Source: Agapetus fuscipes (taxonomy: Eukaryota; Arthropoda; Insecta; Trichoptera; Glossosomatidae). From it: a DNA stretch of 64,000 bases. Location: the NCBI GenBank assembly GCA_951799405.1, contig OX637345.1, positions 3,906,001 through 3,970,000 of the forward strand, written 5' to 3'. The first letter of the stretch is position 1; the number at the start of each line of letters is the position of its first letter. The notes under the pieces are model-generated. The model had not been told where the DNA came from and searched no databases. It worked only from the letters and a program-made list of their open reading frames with translations. Shown piece by piece: positions 52,725 to 62,685 of this stretch. The translations under genes were made by a program, and so were the position numbers.

Positions 52725-55700
52725 ATGCGGAGTTGTAAGTCTGACATGATGATGATGCTGATGTTATTGCTGTTATTGGTTGGAGGGGGACGCGCCTCGT
52801 CAGGGCACTGCAGCCTGGGCTGGACAGAGCCGCGCGGGGAGATCGCATTGGCTGAAAACATGACGCTGGACATCCGGTGCGAGTTGGACCCCAAAGAGCG
52901 CCCAAACAGGGGGCGCAATTCCTCACATATGAGCTTCTACGTAGGAAGCGAGAAGATTACCGAGGGGGTTCATATAGAAGGACCTCTTGCCATTGCGCTG
53001 CATCGCCCTAAGGTCGCCCTGCAAGAGATGGCGTATTACTGCAAGCTGGAGCAGGACAACGGCAGCCTGGTTAGCGTCTGCTTCAACCATGTGGTGGTCG
53101 GGACAGCTCCAAGAGATGTCCTCAACTTCTCGTGCATCTCCAGCGATTGGAACAACCTGACTTGCACGTGGCGCGCGCAACACAACTTCCTGAGGACCAG
53201 CTACGACCTGTCTTTCCGTCTGCCGCACCGCAGCCAGTACGCCGTGCAGAACCACTGCCCGGAAGTCAAAGAAGACAAACTGGATTACTCCTGCTTCTGG
53301 CACCTCAACTCCAGCCCGCCCTACAACCCGTACAAACCTAAATACTACTTCACTCTCAATGCTACCAACAAGTTTGGATCCCGGATCCAGCAGTTTACTT
53401 TTGATCACTTTAAGCATGTGAAGCTCGCCAAGGTGCATGATTTGACTTTGACGCATAAGACGGCGAGAAGTGCGTCGCTCTCGTGGCGGGTGAGCCCGGC
53501 CTTGCACACCTTGACCCCAGGGCTGGAGTACCACGTGGCGTTCACTAGCGAGTACAACAGCAGCGTGTGGACCGCGGCCAACACCAGCGCGCTGCCACAC
53601 AACGTGAGAGACAGCGCTTACACTCTCACAGACCTGTACCCCTTCACGGCTTATGATGTGCGCGTGCGAGTGCGCCCCCGCAACTCCTCAGACAGCATGT
53701 GGTCCGACATTGCGTTCCTGACTTTCACCACGCTGAGCGACATCCCCGAGTGCCCGCCCGACGTGGACCCCAACAGCATCGAAATCTCCGCCGACCTCAA
53801 GAACCGAACCATCGTGGTGTATTGGAATCTTATCCACAATTACCAGCAGAACGGGGAGAACTTTGAATACTTGATTACCGCCTTCCACGACGGCCAGCTG
53901 ATTGATAAGCAATCCAAGAAAGAAAACTTTGCCTCGTTTGGACGACTCCCTTTGGGGGAAGTCGTCTTTCACATTTACTCCGTTAACAAGGAAGGGCGCT
54001 CGACACATTCATCAGTTCTGCGGGTCCCACATCAGAACTATATCCTGCCAGATCCGCACAAGTTTACAAAGACGGCGAGGAATAACAGCATATACGAGCT
54101 AGCTTGGGAACCCGCTACGGGGAAGAAAGCTGCCTTGGTTCAGGGCTACACGCTCTTTTGGTGTGAGAAGTCCCACGATAAGGTGTATCCTTGCAAGGGC
54201 GGGATGCAGTGGATCAGCGTGCCGGCAGACGTCCACCAGTACAACATCTCGGTGCCGGATGAAATCTTTGACTTTGCCATCGCTGCTCACAGCGACAACT
54301 CCACCAGCGGCATGACCTGGGCCAAGTGCACCATCGTGGCCAACAGGATGGCCGGGAAAATCAAAGACGTGTGGGTGAATCGGGCGGGAGCCAAGTACAT
54401 CGAGCTGGGGTGGAAGCTTGAGTGCACCGACGATCCCAGCTTCTACCGCACCTATCGCATTTCTTATTGCCCAATAGACATAACCAGGGACTCCCCTTGT
54501 CTGAATGCTCGCAACGTAACCATCACCCGCGACCCCTCTTCCATATATTCCAACATCACAGACTTGCAGCCGTACACCATGTACAGCATCAAGGTGTGCA
54601 TAGTCACGTACGACGGCCTGGAGATGAGGGACGGGCAGATGAGCGATGAACTGATCAGCACCACGCTGGACGCAGCTCCCTCCCTGATCAACACTACGCG
54701 AGCAACAATGGCGAGGGACGGATCCATGCTCATCTCCTGGGACCGCCTCCCAGCTAACGCAACCAACGGAAAACTGAGACACTACAAAGTATATTACGAC
54801 ACTTATGAGGCTACTGTCAACAACACTGATAGCGAGGTGCACAATTTTACTCTGAAGAACTTGAAGAGTTTCACCAATTACTCCATCAGGGTGGAAGGCT
54901 GCACGGTGGAGTGCTCCAATGGCTCTCGAATAATAAGAGTGCGCACGCCCATAGGGGTTCCCAGCCAGATGCGGGCCCCACACGTGGAGAAGTTCAACGA
55001 CTCACTTCAGGTGAAGCTGAGATGGGATCCCCCGGCACATCCTGGAGGAAATGTAGACGTTTATCAGGTTATGATTGTGGAAGCGGCCACAGATCACAAC
55101 ATGACCAAGTACTACAACACTACTCATACAAATATCACCATACAGGACCCCACGTGTCAGATGAAGGGTAAGGCCACTACAATGTCTTACTCTGTGCGAG
55201 CTATCAACTTTGCCAACCTGCCTAATCAAGGGGCGGCGGCATTGGCAGGATCTGAAGATGCCGTCATTCTTCCTGGGAGTGCTACCGAGCAGAAGCATAC
55301 ATCTCAGCAGTTTGTGGGCAATTGGAGTTCGTCGACCGACAAGTATTGTCTTTGGCCTACAGATTATATTTGGTATTGGTTCACCGCTATCGTCTTGTTG
55401 ACAGCGCTCACTTGTTTCCTCTTTGTGCTGTCGAAGAGACTCTGGAACCGTTACAAGTCAATGCAAGACATCCACGTGCGTCTGCCGCCAGGCTTGGAAT
55501 ACATTTCTACCAAGGATGGAAAATTCCCGTCAGACAACAGAGGATTGCCAAATAAACTTATCAAAGATGAGAAACGTAACATTATCACTTCTGCCGATGA
55601 AGTGACGTTGCTGAAGAGCAGGATTAACATGCATCCCAACAAGGATGACAGCGTGAAGACAGATAGCACCACCCAGTCTCTGACTTCTTCCCACCTCAGC

Positions 55701-56444
55701 TCGGAAAGCAAGGACGCTGATGGAGAGATGGATGCTCCTCAAGGGAGAGCAGATTCTGGGCTTTCTCTGCGACTGGGAAATGTGTGTCGACCGGCCTCCG
55801 CCTCTTCGTCTCCTGCTGTCCGCTCCAGTCCTGCAAGAGAGGACCCTCCAGTGGCTTCCTACTCTGCCGTTGGAGCTTGTCCTCCCCCGGAATTCTTCAA
55901 AACGAGGACATCACCTCACATGGAATTCACCAATCCGAAAGACGAACTGGCGGATCTCTTTTCCTCGGATGGGATCACGCCTGAAATCAAATCCATTCCA
56001 GAACGCACCGTGAACGGTTACGTGCCTGCGTCGAGCTTACCACAGCGAGGGCTGTTCTTAGCCGAGCCACGAGAAGCAGAACTGCCTCCAGGATACACTA
56101 AAGCTGCGCCCGCATTGGAACTAGCCCCAGTGCCTGCCAAAGTGTCCAGTGGGTATGTGGCAGTGAGCGATGCCATGCTGTTGAAGCAGCCTCAAGCGCC
56201 TGTGCTTCCGGTTGCCTCCGCACAACCATCGCCTCCTCAAGAATCTCCTTACATCAGTTATGATGACATCCAGTTCAACAACCAGAAGCTGGTGAACAAC
56301 CTGGACGCGGGCAAGAAGCCGGGAGACATGGATGGCTATTGTCGCTTCAGCTGGGATGTCCCGGACACAGACACGCCGCCTGCCTCTCCAGCCCCGGAGA
56401 CTCCCTTCTCTCCCGCCTCACATTACCTGCCATTGAGACAGTAA
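52725..56444 (+). CDS. dome: domeless (JAK/STAT cytokine receptor), single coding exon, 1239 aa
   Basis: Domeless is the type I cytokine-receptor-like protein that binds Unpaired-type ligands and signals through Hopscotch/JAK and STAT. A signal peptide lies at about 8-25 (MMMMLMLLLLLVGG). An N-terminal Ig/cytokine-binding region contains WNNLTCTWRAQHN and paired cysteines. About five fibronectin III repeats follow, and MWSDIAF near 326 is a degenerate WSxWS-type motif. Many N-glycosylation sequons are present. One membrane segment (about 880-905, WFTAIVLLTALTCFLFVL) precedes a 335-residue cytosolic tail with a LPPGLEYIS juxtamembrane stretch and repeated GYV/YIS/YDDI tyrosines. I see no YxxQ motif. 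The coding region is GC-rich and intronless. It is slightly shorter than Drosophila Dome. Confidence 0.92.
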   Translation: MRSCKSDMMMMLMLLLLLVGGGRASSGHCSLGWTEPRGEIALAENMTLDIRCELDPKERPNRGRNSSHMSFYVGSEKITEGVHIEGPLAIALHRPKVALQEMAYYCKLEQDNGSLVSVCFNHVVVGTAPRDVLNFSCISSDWNNLTCTWRAQHNFLRTSYDLSFRLPHRSQYAVQNHCPEVKEDKLDYSCFWHLNSSPPYNPYKPKYYFTLNATNKFGSRIQQFTFDHFKHVKLAKVHDLTLTHKTARSASLSWRVSPALHTLTPGLEYHVAFTSEYNSSVWTAANTSALPHNVRDSAYTLTDLYPFTAYDVRVRVRPRNSSDSMWSDIAFLTFTTLSDIPECPPDVDPNSIEISADLKNRTIVVYWNLIHNYQQNGENFEYLITAFHDGQLIDKQSKKENFASFGRLPLGEVVFHIYSVNKEGRSTHSSVLRVPHQNYILPDPHKFTKTARNNSIYELAWEPATGKKAALVQGYTLFWCEKSHDKVYPCKGGMQWISVPADVHQYNISVPDEIFDFAIAAHSDNSTSGMTWAKCTIVANRMAGKIKDVWVNRAGAKYIELGWKLECTDDPSFYRTYRISYCPIDITRDSPCLNARNVTITRDPSSIYSNITDLQPYTMYSIKVCIVTYDGLEMRDGQMSDELISTTLDAAPSLINTTRATMARDGSMLISWDRLPANATNGKLRHYKVYYDTYEATVNNTDSEVHNFTLKNLKSFTNYSIRVEGCTVECSNGSRIIRVRTPIGVPSQMRAPHVEKFNDSLQVKLRWDPPAHPGGNVDVYQVMIVEAATDHNMTKYYNTTHTNITIQDPTCQMKGKATTMSYSVRAINFANLPNQGAAALAGSEDAVILPGSATEQKHTSQQFVGNWSSSTDKYCLWPTDYIWYWFTAIVLLTALTCFLFVLSKRLWNRYKSMQDIHVRLPPGLEYISTKDGKFPSDNRGLPNKLIKDEKRNIITSADEVTLLKSRINMHPNKDDSVKTDSTTQSLTSSHLSSESKDADGEMDAPQGRADSGLSLRLGNVCRPASASSSPAVRSSPAREDPPVASYSAVGACPPPEFFKTRTSPHMEFTNPKDELADLFSSDGITPEIKSIPERTVNGYVPASSLPQRGLFLAEPREAELPPGYTKAAPALELAPVPAKVSSGYVAVSDAMLLKQPQAPVLPVASAQPSPPQESPYISYDDIQFNNQKLVNNLDAGKKPGDMDGYCRFSWDVPDTDTPPASPAPETPFSPASHYLPLRQ

Positions 56445-56919
56445 ACCCTAACAGACTCCCTCAGCCTAGTGATTATTACATCGAATTTAAAAGTGTTTGA
56501 CTTTAGTGTTGTTAATGTTTAGATTCATTTAAGTTATTGTTTAGACGACTGAGAATGTGGTGCTAGTGTGGATTGGACTATAACATTTTTGTGTCGACAA
56601 ATATGTGACTGTGTTGTCAGCTGTGATCTAAGGTACGCTACCAAACTTTTTTTTCTACTCCCATTTGGTAATTTACTCAATACAAAACCTCTAACGGTAT
56701 CACAATGCTATACATTTCTACAGCCCATTGCATTATGGTCAATACTCAATGGCTAACCCGTGTTGAAATGATTTTTTTTTTGGATTTGGAACTTTTTTCT
56801 CTGCAACCAGTCTTGTATGTGATTGCTGTCCTTAGCAACCAATAACAAACTGTGTGTTTGCCTGTTCCCATAGCAACCACTTGCAGACCACGCACATGTA
56901 CAATATCAGCCATAGTGCA
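56445..56919. other. domeless 3' UTR and flank
   Basis: Non-repetitive sequence after the stop. It ends at the target site (AGCCATAGTGCA) of a Penelope-like insertion, which may have displaced part of the original 3' UTR. Confidence 0.45.
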
Positions 56920-58061
56920 ATAAAAAACTTATTTGTTACAATTCACATGAGCTTTTATTATTTTTTAAACACTACCGGTTTCGGGAGAAGCAATACCTCC
57001 CATCTTCAGGTGTAAATATAGGTTCCTAGACATCTCTATTAAAATAAAAAATAATAAACTAAATTTCAACATCTATCGTAAACCAACACACACTGACACT
57101 GTAATCCCGTTTCACTCCTCCCACCCCACCGCACATAAATTAGCTAGTTTCCACTCAATGATCAACAGACTTCTCACAATCCCACTCAATAATAATGATT
57201 ACAATCAGGAACTGTCAACCATCAAACTAATAGCCAGCAACAATGGATATGAACACAAACTAATAGACAAATTACTTAATAATAAAAAACATAAAATACT
57301 TACCAAAAGATATCTGTACTCTGGACTCGATAATAATATCACAGAAAATAAATACTGGAAAAAAATTGTATACACAGGCCCATTATCCACCAAAATTTCA
57401 AAAATACTCCCCACCAATATTAAGCCCGCGTTTTATACAAATACGAACTTAAAAACTATCCTCTTTAACTCAAAAGATAAAATAGACTACATGATGAAAA
57501 GTGGAGTTTACGAGATCTCTTGTGGAGATTGCGATCTGAAATATATAGGTCAAACTGCAAGAAACCTTAAAACTAGAATTCAAGAACACCGCCGTTGCCT
57601 AACAAGCAACGGTCATTCTGAATTCGCCAACCATATAATAGAGTCTAACCATTCCTTTCATACCCACACACTAAAACTCCTTCACTCCATTCCCTACAAA
57701 GGTAAAATCATGAATAATTTTGAAAACCTAGAAATCCAAAAAAATATTAATTCAGTAAATAACCTCTTAAATAGTATTATATTTCCTAACACTTCTCCCC
57801 TACTTTCTATGTTTCCTACTACACCCCGCCCACATAACACTCCCCCCCCTCCCCCTCAGTAATTCAAATCCTCACGTCATAATGTATTGTATTTGTATGT
57901 TAGTTTATATTTACACCTGAAGATGGGAGGTATTGCTTCTCCCGAAACCGGTAGTGTTTAAAAAATAATAAAAGCTCATGTGAATTGTAACAAATAAGTT
58001 TTTTATTTTAATCTATTAAAATGAACTTTCACGAAGTAACTGCCAAAAACCTAGATAATAT
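56920..58061 (+). mobile_element. Penelope-like retroelement, 5'-truncated, with inverted terminal repeats
   Basis: Flanked by the 12-bp direct repeat AGCCATAGTGCA (56908-56919, 58062-58073). About 100-base arms are inverted around a coding part: left AAAAAACTTATTTGTTACAA to TTCAGGTGTAAATA, right TATTTACACCTGAAGATGG to ATAAGTTTTTTATT. Each right-oriented arm has the hammerhead-like series ACACCTGAAGAT, GGGAG/CTCCC stem, GAAACCGGTAGTGT. About 50 bp of further sequence follows the right arm. Confidence 0.85.
57053..57862 (+). CDS. Penelope-like reverse transcriptase end plus GIY-YIG endonuclease
   Basis: The open frame starts inside the RT domain (LNFNIYRKPTHTDTVIPFHS, then HKLASFHSMINRLLTIPL), matching the thumb side of Penelope RTs. 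A linker is followed by the GIY-YIG nuclease: GVYEISCGDCDLKYIGQTAR, with the CxxC insertion and the downstream R and H (RIQEHRR) expected in this family. It ends in a proline run. The catalytic YXDD of the RT is missing because the copy is 5'-truncated. The ATG at 57158 is not a true start. No stops interrupt the remaining 270 codons, so the insertion is fairly young. Confidence 0.88.
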   Translation, partial: NKLNFNIYRKPTHTDTVIPFHSSHPTAHKLASFHSMINRLLTIPLNNNDYNQELSTIKLIASNNGYEHKLIDKLLNNKKHKILTKRYLYSGLDNNITENKYWKKIVYTGPLSTKISKILPTNIKPAFYTNTNLKTILFNSKDKIDYMMKSGVYEISCGDCDLKYIGQTARNLKTRIQEHRRCLTSNGHSEFANHIIESNHSFHTHTLKLLHSIPYKGKIMNNFENLEIQKNINSVNNLLNSIIFPNTSPLLSMFPTTPRPHNTPPPPPQ

Positions 58062-58179
58062 AGCCATAGTGCATGTGTGGTTGAACATTTTTTAATCAGT
58101 TTCCGCCATTTTTTTAATTGTTGCCCGAATCTCAATAAATATTTTATTACTGAGGATTATAAGCCGTTATAAAAGTGAA

Positions 58180-58290
58180 TACTAGGTACGCCCTTATTTC
58201 AAAGGCAGTGATTTTGTTCTCCAGGCGCTGTGTAAGTGTCCACTCTTTCATGCCAGAGCCATTCTTCCATGATGATTGCTAATCTTCACT
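58180..58290 (+). repeat. Single arm of the 19.65 kb element, then RTE 3' end
   Basis: TTTCAAAGGCAGTGATTTTG and GGCGCTGTGTAAGTGTCCAC match the inverted-repeat element at 19.64-19.80 kb. ATGATGATTGCTAATCTTCA with AAAGAGGCACAAAAAGAA is the end of a BovB-like RTE. Confidence 0.55.
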
Positions 58291-58575
58291 AAAGAGGCAC
58301 AAAAAGAACACAAAGAAAGAAAAAATAGAAGAAAGAACCCAAGGAAATAAAAAATAGAAAACAGAACCCAAGGATAGAGAAAATAGAAAAAATAACCCAA
58401 GGAAAGAGAAAATAGAAAAAATAACCCGAAGAAAGAAAAAATAGAAAAAAGAACCCAAAGAAAGAAAAAATAGGAAAAAGAACCCAAGGAAATAAAAAAG
58501 AACCCAAAGACAAAAAAAGAAACCCAAAAAAAGAAAAAATAGAAAAAAGAACCCAAGGAAAGAAAAAATATAGAA
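58291..58575 (+). repeat. Minisatellite, purine-rich, about 30-40 bp unit
   Basis: About eight irregular repeats built from AAAGAACCCAAGGAAAG and AAAAAATAGAAAA. It follows immediately on an RTE 3' end (CACAAAAAGAAC), so it probably grew out of that element's tail. The Phe-rich minus-strand ORFs (for example GSFFYFFF) are translation of the repeat, not proteins. Confidence 0.8.
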
Positions 58576-58689
58576 AAGAATCCACTTCTACGACAGTTTT
58601 TGAGGTTAACTTCTAGTGTGCTGGCAATTTTTAACCATTATCCATATACCAAACTCTTGTTTTTAGTTAATTGGTGGATAGTTTTATCC

Positions 58690-59290
58690 AAAGCGGAAAG
58701 CAAGTGGGAAAGCAAGTGGTCGGTGCAATAGGAAGAATAGCAAAGAACAAGCGATTGACGATGGATCTGAGAATGGCGGTACACAAAGGCATATTGTTAC
58801 CGACTTTGATGTATGGAAGTGAAGCATGGACAGTGAACGATAGCGAAATGAGTAAAGTATGTACGGTGGAAATGAAGCATTTGAGAAGCATGACAGGAAA
58901 AACTCTGAGGGATAGAGTTAGGAATGAATGGGTAAAAAAAGAATGTAATTTGAAAGAGGATGTGAAAGTTAAGGTACAAAAGAATGTGATGAGATGGTTT
59001 GGGCATGTGGAAAAAATGAATGATGATAGACTGACAAAGTATGTATACAAAGAAAGTGTGAAAGGAAAAAGAGGGAAGGGACGACCGAGAAAAGTATGGA
59101 GTGATCAGATTGAGGAGATTGTGAAAGAATGGGATATACAAAGTGAGCGTAAAAGAAGAAAATGCATGAAAAAGGTGATGGATATGAATGAATTGAAAGA
59201 GGTATGTAAGGATAGGAAAAAATGGAGGCAACTCTGCAGAGGCTCTGGCCACCCCTAGCGGAATGGCGGCAGAGTTACAGTTACAGTAGT
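58690..59290 (+). mobile_element. RTE-II LINE 3' part
   Basis: The 195-aa frame includes RIAKNKRLTMDLRMAVHKGI, LPTLMYGSEAWTVNDSEMSK, VMRWFGHVEKMNDDRLTKYV, RGKGRPRKVWSDQIEEIVKE and MNELKEVCKDRKKWRQLC. It ends without a long UTR: CCACCCCTAGCGGAATGGCG, then GAGTTACAGTTACAGTA. It differs from RTE-I in this short 3' end. Confidence 0.85.
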
Positions 59291-59471
59291 TTTATCCAAT
59301 AAGAGTATGTACCTAAAACGATTTCGATCTTATTGAAGGTTATGTGTAAAAGAGTTGTTAATGAGACGAAAACTCATCCTATAGGGTTGAATTTCTTATC
59401 ATTAAAAGTTTTATTTTCTTTTGTTTCAGAAAAATAATCCAAAAAATTTACTTGAAACGAAATACCTGGAA

Positions 59472-59849
59472 ATGGAGCCATTGTATAGAGTGCCGATAAT
59501 AGCGCAAGATCTGCGTCAAGAAGAAAACATCATCCAAGTTGCCGACGCCCTGGAGCATCTGTCCCGGGTCTCGGATCATGTCTTCAGTCGCATAGCCCGC
59601 CGGATCTCCGAGGGCCAGAAGCGCACCGACGGTCTCCTGGCCAGGATCCAGGTGTGCTCGAGGAAGGTGGAGCAGCTGTCCACGACGGATAAGGCCATCA
59701 AGGTGTTCAGCGCTTCCAAGTACCCCGCCATGGACTGCTACAAGAATTACAAGAGTATTTTCTCCAAGGATGATGATGGAGTGCCTTTCCGAAGAACTCC
59801 CGGGGTGTTTAAAAGCAAACTGGGGGTGTGCGGAGAGAAGGAAGCACAG
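59472..59849 (+). CDS. wash: washout (WASH complex subunit 1, WASHC1), first coding exon
   Basis: WASH activates Arp2/3 on endosomes within the WASH complex. The exon (acceptor TTTGTTTCAG ends at 59429; donor after 59849, CACAG/gtagga) encodes 126 residues of the WAHD1 domain: MEPLYRVPIIAQDLRQEENI, QVADALEHLSRVSDHVFSRI, then KAIKVFSASKYPAMDCYKNY and SIFSKDDDG. These follow the human order (VPLIQPDL, ADALQYL, KAIKVFSSAKYPA, GSIF). The ATG at 59472 is preferred by homology; 42 bases of the same exon precede it as 5' UTR, implying an upstream noncoding exon. The remaining exons, including the VCA end, lie beyond 64000. Confidence 0.88.
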
Positions 59850-60164
59850 GTAGGATTCTTTGGTTTACTTATGTTTTATTTGAGTCGTATAAATGCAAAC
59901 ACTGTCAACTCCTAATGCGATGATTTTGAGAAAAATAAACTTGTAAAACGACAACACCAGTTGGAGATGACGGCGTTTGCACGAAAACATACTTTTTCAA
60001 TTAAAATTACAAAGGATTAAGTGAGTTTTACATTATATCGCACACAGCAAATGATTTGTTACACTGGGCAGAATCAAATTCAATCATTAACTCAAAAATC
60101 ATAAACTTTGAAGATGACGGCGTTTGCAGTTATACGACTCATTTCACTTTCCAAAATTTTTGTA
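59850..60164. other. washout intron 1, no feature seen
   Basis: The block GATGACGGCGTTTGCA occurs twice (about 59967 and 60113). No coding exon matching WASH is visible. Confidence 0.35.
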
Positions 60165-60600
60165 TTCGTTGACTAATAGTATGAAGCTGATCCCCCATGC
60201 TGTAAAAACTTGGTTCATTTTTGCCAATGCCACCCCGATTTCAGGGAAAGGCGGCGGGAGTTGGGAAGTTTATGTTCATGTGAGGTTTTTTTTTTGTAAG
60301 TACACATGCAGCATGTGTCAAAGCAAACTTACACGTGTCTGCCGGTGGACTTGCATTGAGTATAAGCCCTAATTGTCAATTTATCTATGCAACTATTTGC
60401 AAAGCGATTCCTTGATTTCTAGGTTGGTATGAGACTGACCATCCATTGTAAAAAATGGTTCACTTTGTTCAATGTCACTCCTGTTTCAGGAAAGGTCGGC
60501 AAATGTTTTTGTAAGTGCGTGCAAAGCATGCAGCATGTGTAAGCTTGAATTTACATGTGCCTGCTTGTGGGCATGCAATAAATATGATCCTCATTATATA
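60165..60600 (+). repeat. Two RTE-I 3'-end copies in series
   Basis: The first runs ACTAATAGTATGAAGCTGAT to TTATCTATGCAACTA (60171-60395). The second starts GGTTGGTATGAGACTGACCA (60421) and ends near 60590. Confidence 0.65.
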
Positions 60601-60634
60601 TGATCCTCATTATGCAATAAATATGATCATCATT

Positions 60635-60855
60635 ATTCACGCTACTCGTGATCTAGCAACAATCCCACAAGGAGTGCCACCCGAGGTATGCTATTAGCTT
60701 CAGTAACATCGAACCATTTACTTTTAGAGTCATGGGCACGCCTCTGACCTAGAGGTTCTTGTTTTGTCGTGCCGTTGCTTTCACTTCACGGGAAGGCCTT
60801 TCGCCACTTGAGAAAATATATAGCTTTGCATAAGCGTCCATGTGCTGTGGGTCCT
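60635..60855. repeat. Dispersed repeat D, copy 2
   Basis: Shares order and sequence with 25036-25240 (GATCTAGCAACAATCCCACA, AGCTTCAGTAACATCGAACC, AGAGGTTCTTGTTTTGTCGT, GCGTCCATGTGCTGT). A short insertion (GTGCCACCCGAGGTATGC) is unique to this copy. Confidence 0.6.
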
Positions 60856-61007
60856 TCTGACACATACATACAGGACGGGTACGAGGAGGGTTTGAGCATT
60901 ACCGCGTGTCTGCTTGTGATCCTTAAATGTCAATATATTTTTGCAACTAATATTATAAATACTTCAAAAGCTTGTATAAGATAAAGGACTTAATGTAACC
61001 TTTTAAA

Positions 61008-61330
61008 GTCCGGTCGATAGCTCAGTTCGTAGAGTGCTTGCATTCCATGCCGCGAGCTCGGGTTCAAATCCCACTGAGGGTGTCAGAAATGATTACCTCT
61101 TTTGGTGCGTATTTCAAGACCAAAATAAAAATACCGGCAAGGTTTTCTCAGCCTTCGGAAGAAATGAGTCTCAGTCACCTCAGGAGCTGGGAAACTCCAC
61201 TTCAACTGAAGTGGTTGGCGTAAGGCCGGCCCTCTTACCTGCAAAAATGAATCTAGGTTCCGCTCGCCACATGCGACTCCTACGCGGAAAACGCGGCAAG
61301 AAGTTACACTGTATGTGTAGTAGCGTTTGT
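61008..61330 (+). repeat. tRNA-B SINE with tail 3, complete
   Basis: CCGGTCGATAGCTCAGTTCG, B box GGTTCAAATCCC, GTGTCAGAAATGATTACC, GAAGTGGTTGGCGTAAGGCC and the end AAGAAGTTACACTGTATGTG. Confidence 0.8.
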
Positions 61331-61833
61331 GTAAGGTAAAGGAGTTGATGCAAGCTTTTAAGAAAAAATAGCAGCCAGGCGTTTGATCATCTTCCTTGAT
61401 TATAGGGTAAAAACAATGTAAATATTCAAATATAAATATTCAGATATTCAAAGTACATCTAAGTGGAGACGCAAGTCTGATGCTGGTAGGTCGAGATGCT
61501 TATGGGATATTCATGTATTCCGAGAAGTGTGTTTCATATTCATAATTAATATATAGTTACTACAGACTACGACACAAACAGTGGGGGCAAAAGGTCAGTC
61601 TAACTCTACTGAGAATAACTTGGAAGTACCAACTACGCATAACAAAAATATTACTTGTAACATATTATATCAGTTACAGAGATATTTATCCTATAATCTA
61701 AGTTGCAAAGATTCCACCTTATTCATTAAATGGTTTTAAGGCGATTCATAAAGTCAACTTGAAAATTTTTGAAAAAGAAAAAAAAATATAATATTTTTTA
61801 GTGTTGATCTGTTAACACAGTGAAAGTCCATTT
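61331..61833. other. washout intron 1 portion, no feature seen
   Basis: AT-rich; only a short RTE-I terminal scrap (CCTATAATCTAAGTTGCAAA near 61691). Confidence 0.35.
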
Positions 61834-61948
61834 TTATAAATATTTAAAAATATACTTAAATGGTAAAACATTGTTTTAATTTACATTATTTATAATGTGA
61901 ATTAAAACAATGTTTTACCATTTATATTTTTAAATATTTATAAAAAAA
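61834..61948. repeat. Short AT-rich foldback element
   Basis: TTTATAAATATTTAAAAATA and AATGGTAAAACATTGTTTTA are mirrored by TAAAACAATGTTTTACCATT and TATTTTTAAATATTTATAAA, about 53-base arms around TACATTATTTATAATG. Confidence 0.7.
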
Positions 61949-61959
61949 AATATTTCGAC

Positions 61960-62680
61960 TAAGCTTATAAGAAGAATACTAGAAGAATGTGGTGTAAGGG
62001 AAAGTGTGAAAGTGAAGATTAAAAGAAGTATGTTAAGATGGTTCGGGCATTTGGAGAGAATGAGTGATGAAAGATTGACGAAAAAAGTATATGTTGCTAG
62101 AATAGATGGATGTCGTGGTAGAGGAAGACCGAGAAAAGTATGGAAGGATCAAATTTCAGAAATAGCGAATGAATGGGATATCCAGAGTCATAATAAAAGG
62201 AGGACTTGTATGAAAAAGGTTATGACTCTGGATGAAATGAAAGAAGTATGCAAGGACAGGAAGAAGTGGCGGCTAATCTGCAATGTTGATTTCTAATGTT
62301 GGTGTATTCATTTGCTACATTTTTTTTTTTTTTTGCATAGGAAATTTTTTACTTTTTTTGTATAGATTTCTTTGTAAGGTTTTGTTCTTTTTTATATTTA
62401 AATGTAATTTATTATTCATATTCCTTGACTTATAGGTTGGTATGAGGCTGACCACCCATACTGTAAAAAATGGTTCACTTTGCCAATGTCACCCCTGTTT
62501 CAGGGAAGGTCGGCAAAAGTTGTGGGGCTTATGTTCATTTGAGGTTTGGATTTTATTTGTAAGTAGTACACATTCAGCATTTGTAAGCGCGAACTACACT
62601 TGTTGGTTTGTGGGCATACATCTGAGAGCTTTAAATGAATATATCCTTGCAACTTAGATTATAGATTATAGATTATAGAT
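61960..62680 (+). mobile_element. RTE-I LINE, ORF end plus 3' UTR
   Basis: Frame to 62296: KVKIKRSMLRWFGHLERMSD, CRGRGRPRKVWKDQISEIAN, MKEVCKDRKKWRLICNV. About 120 bp of UTR with a T run leads to TTCCTTGACTTATAGGTTGG and the 3'-end repeat, closing with four ATAGATT units (62650-62685). Confidence 0.88.
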
Positions 62681-62685
62681 TATAA

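Noticed and set aside
53132..55742. Many ORFs on both strands inside domeless
   Set aside because: They are shadows of the GC-rich domeless coding frame, with no family resemblance of their own.
58291..58575. CRISPR-like array
   Set aside because: Units are contiguous and irregular with no unique spacers, and the genome is eukaryotic.
58248..58585. Phe-rich hydrophobic proteins on the minus strand
   Set aside because: They are translations of a purine-rich minisatellite in three frames.
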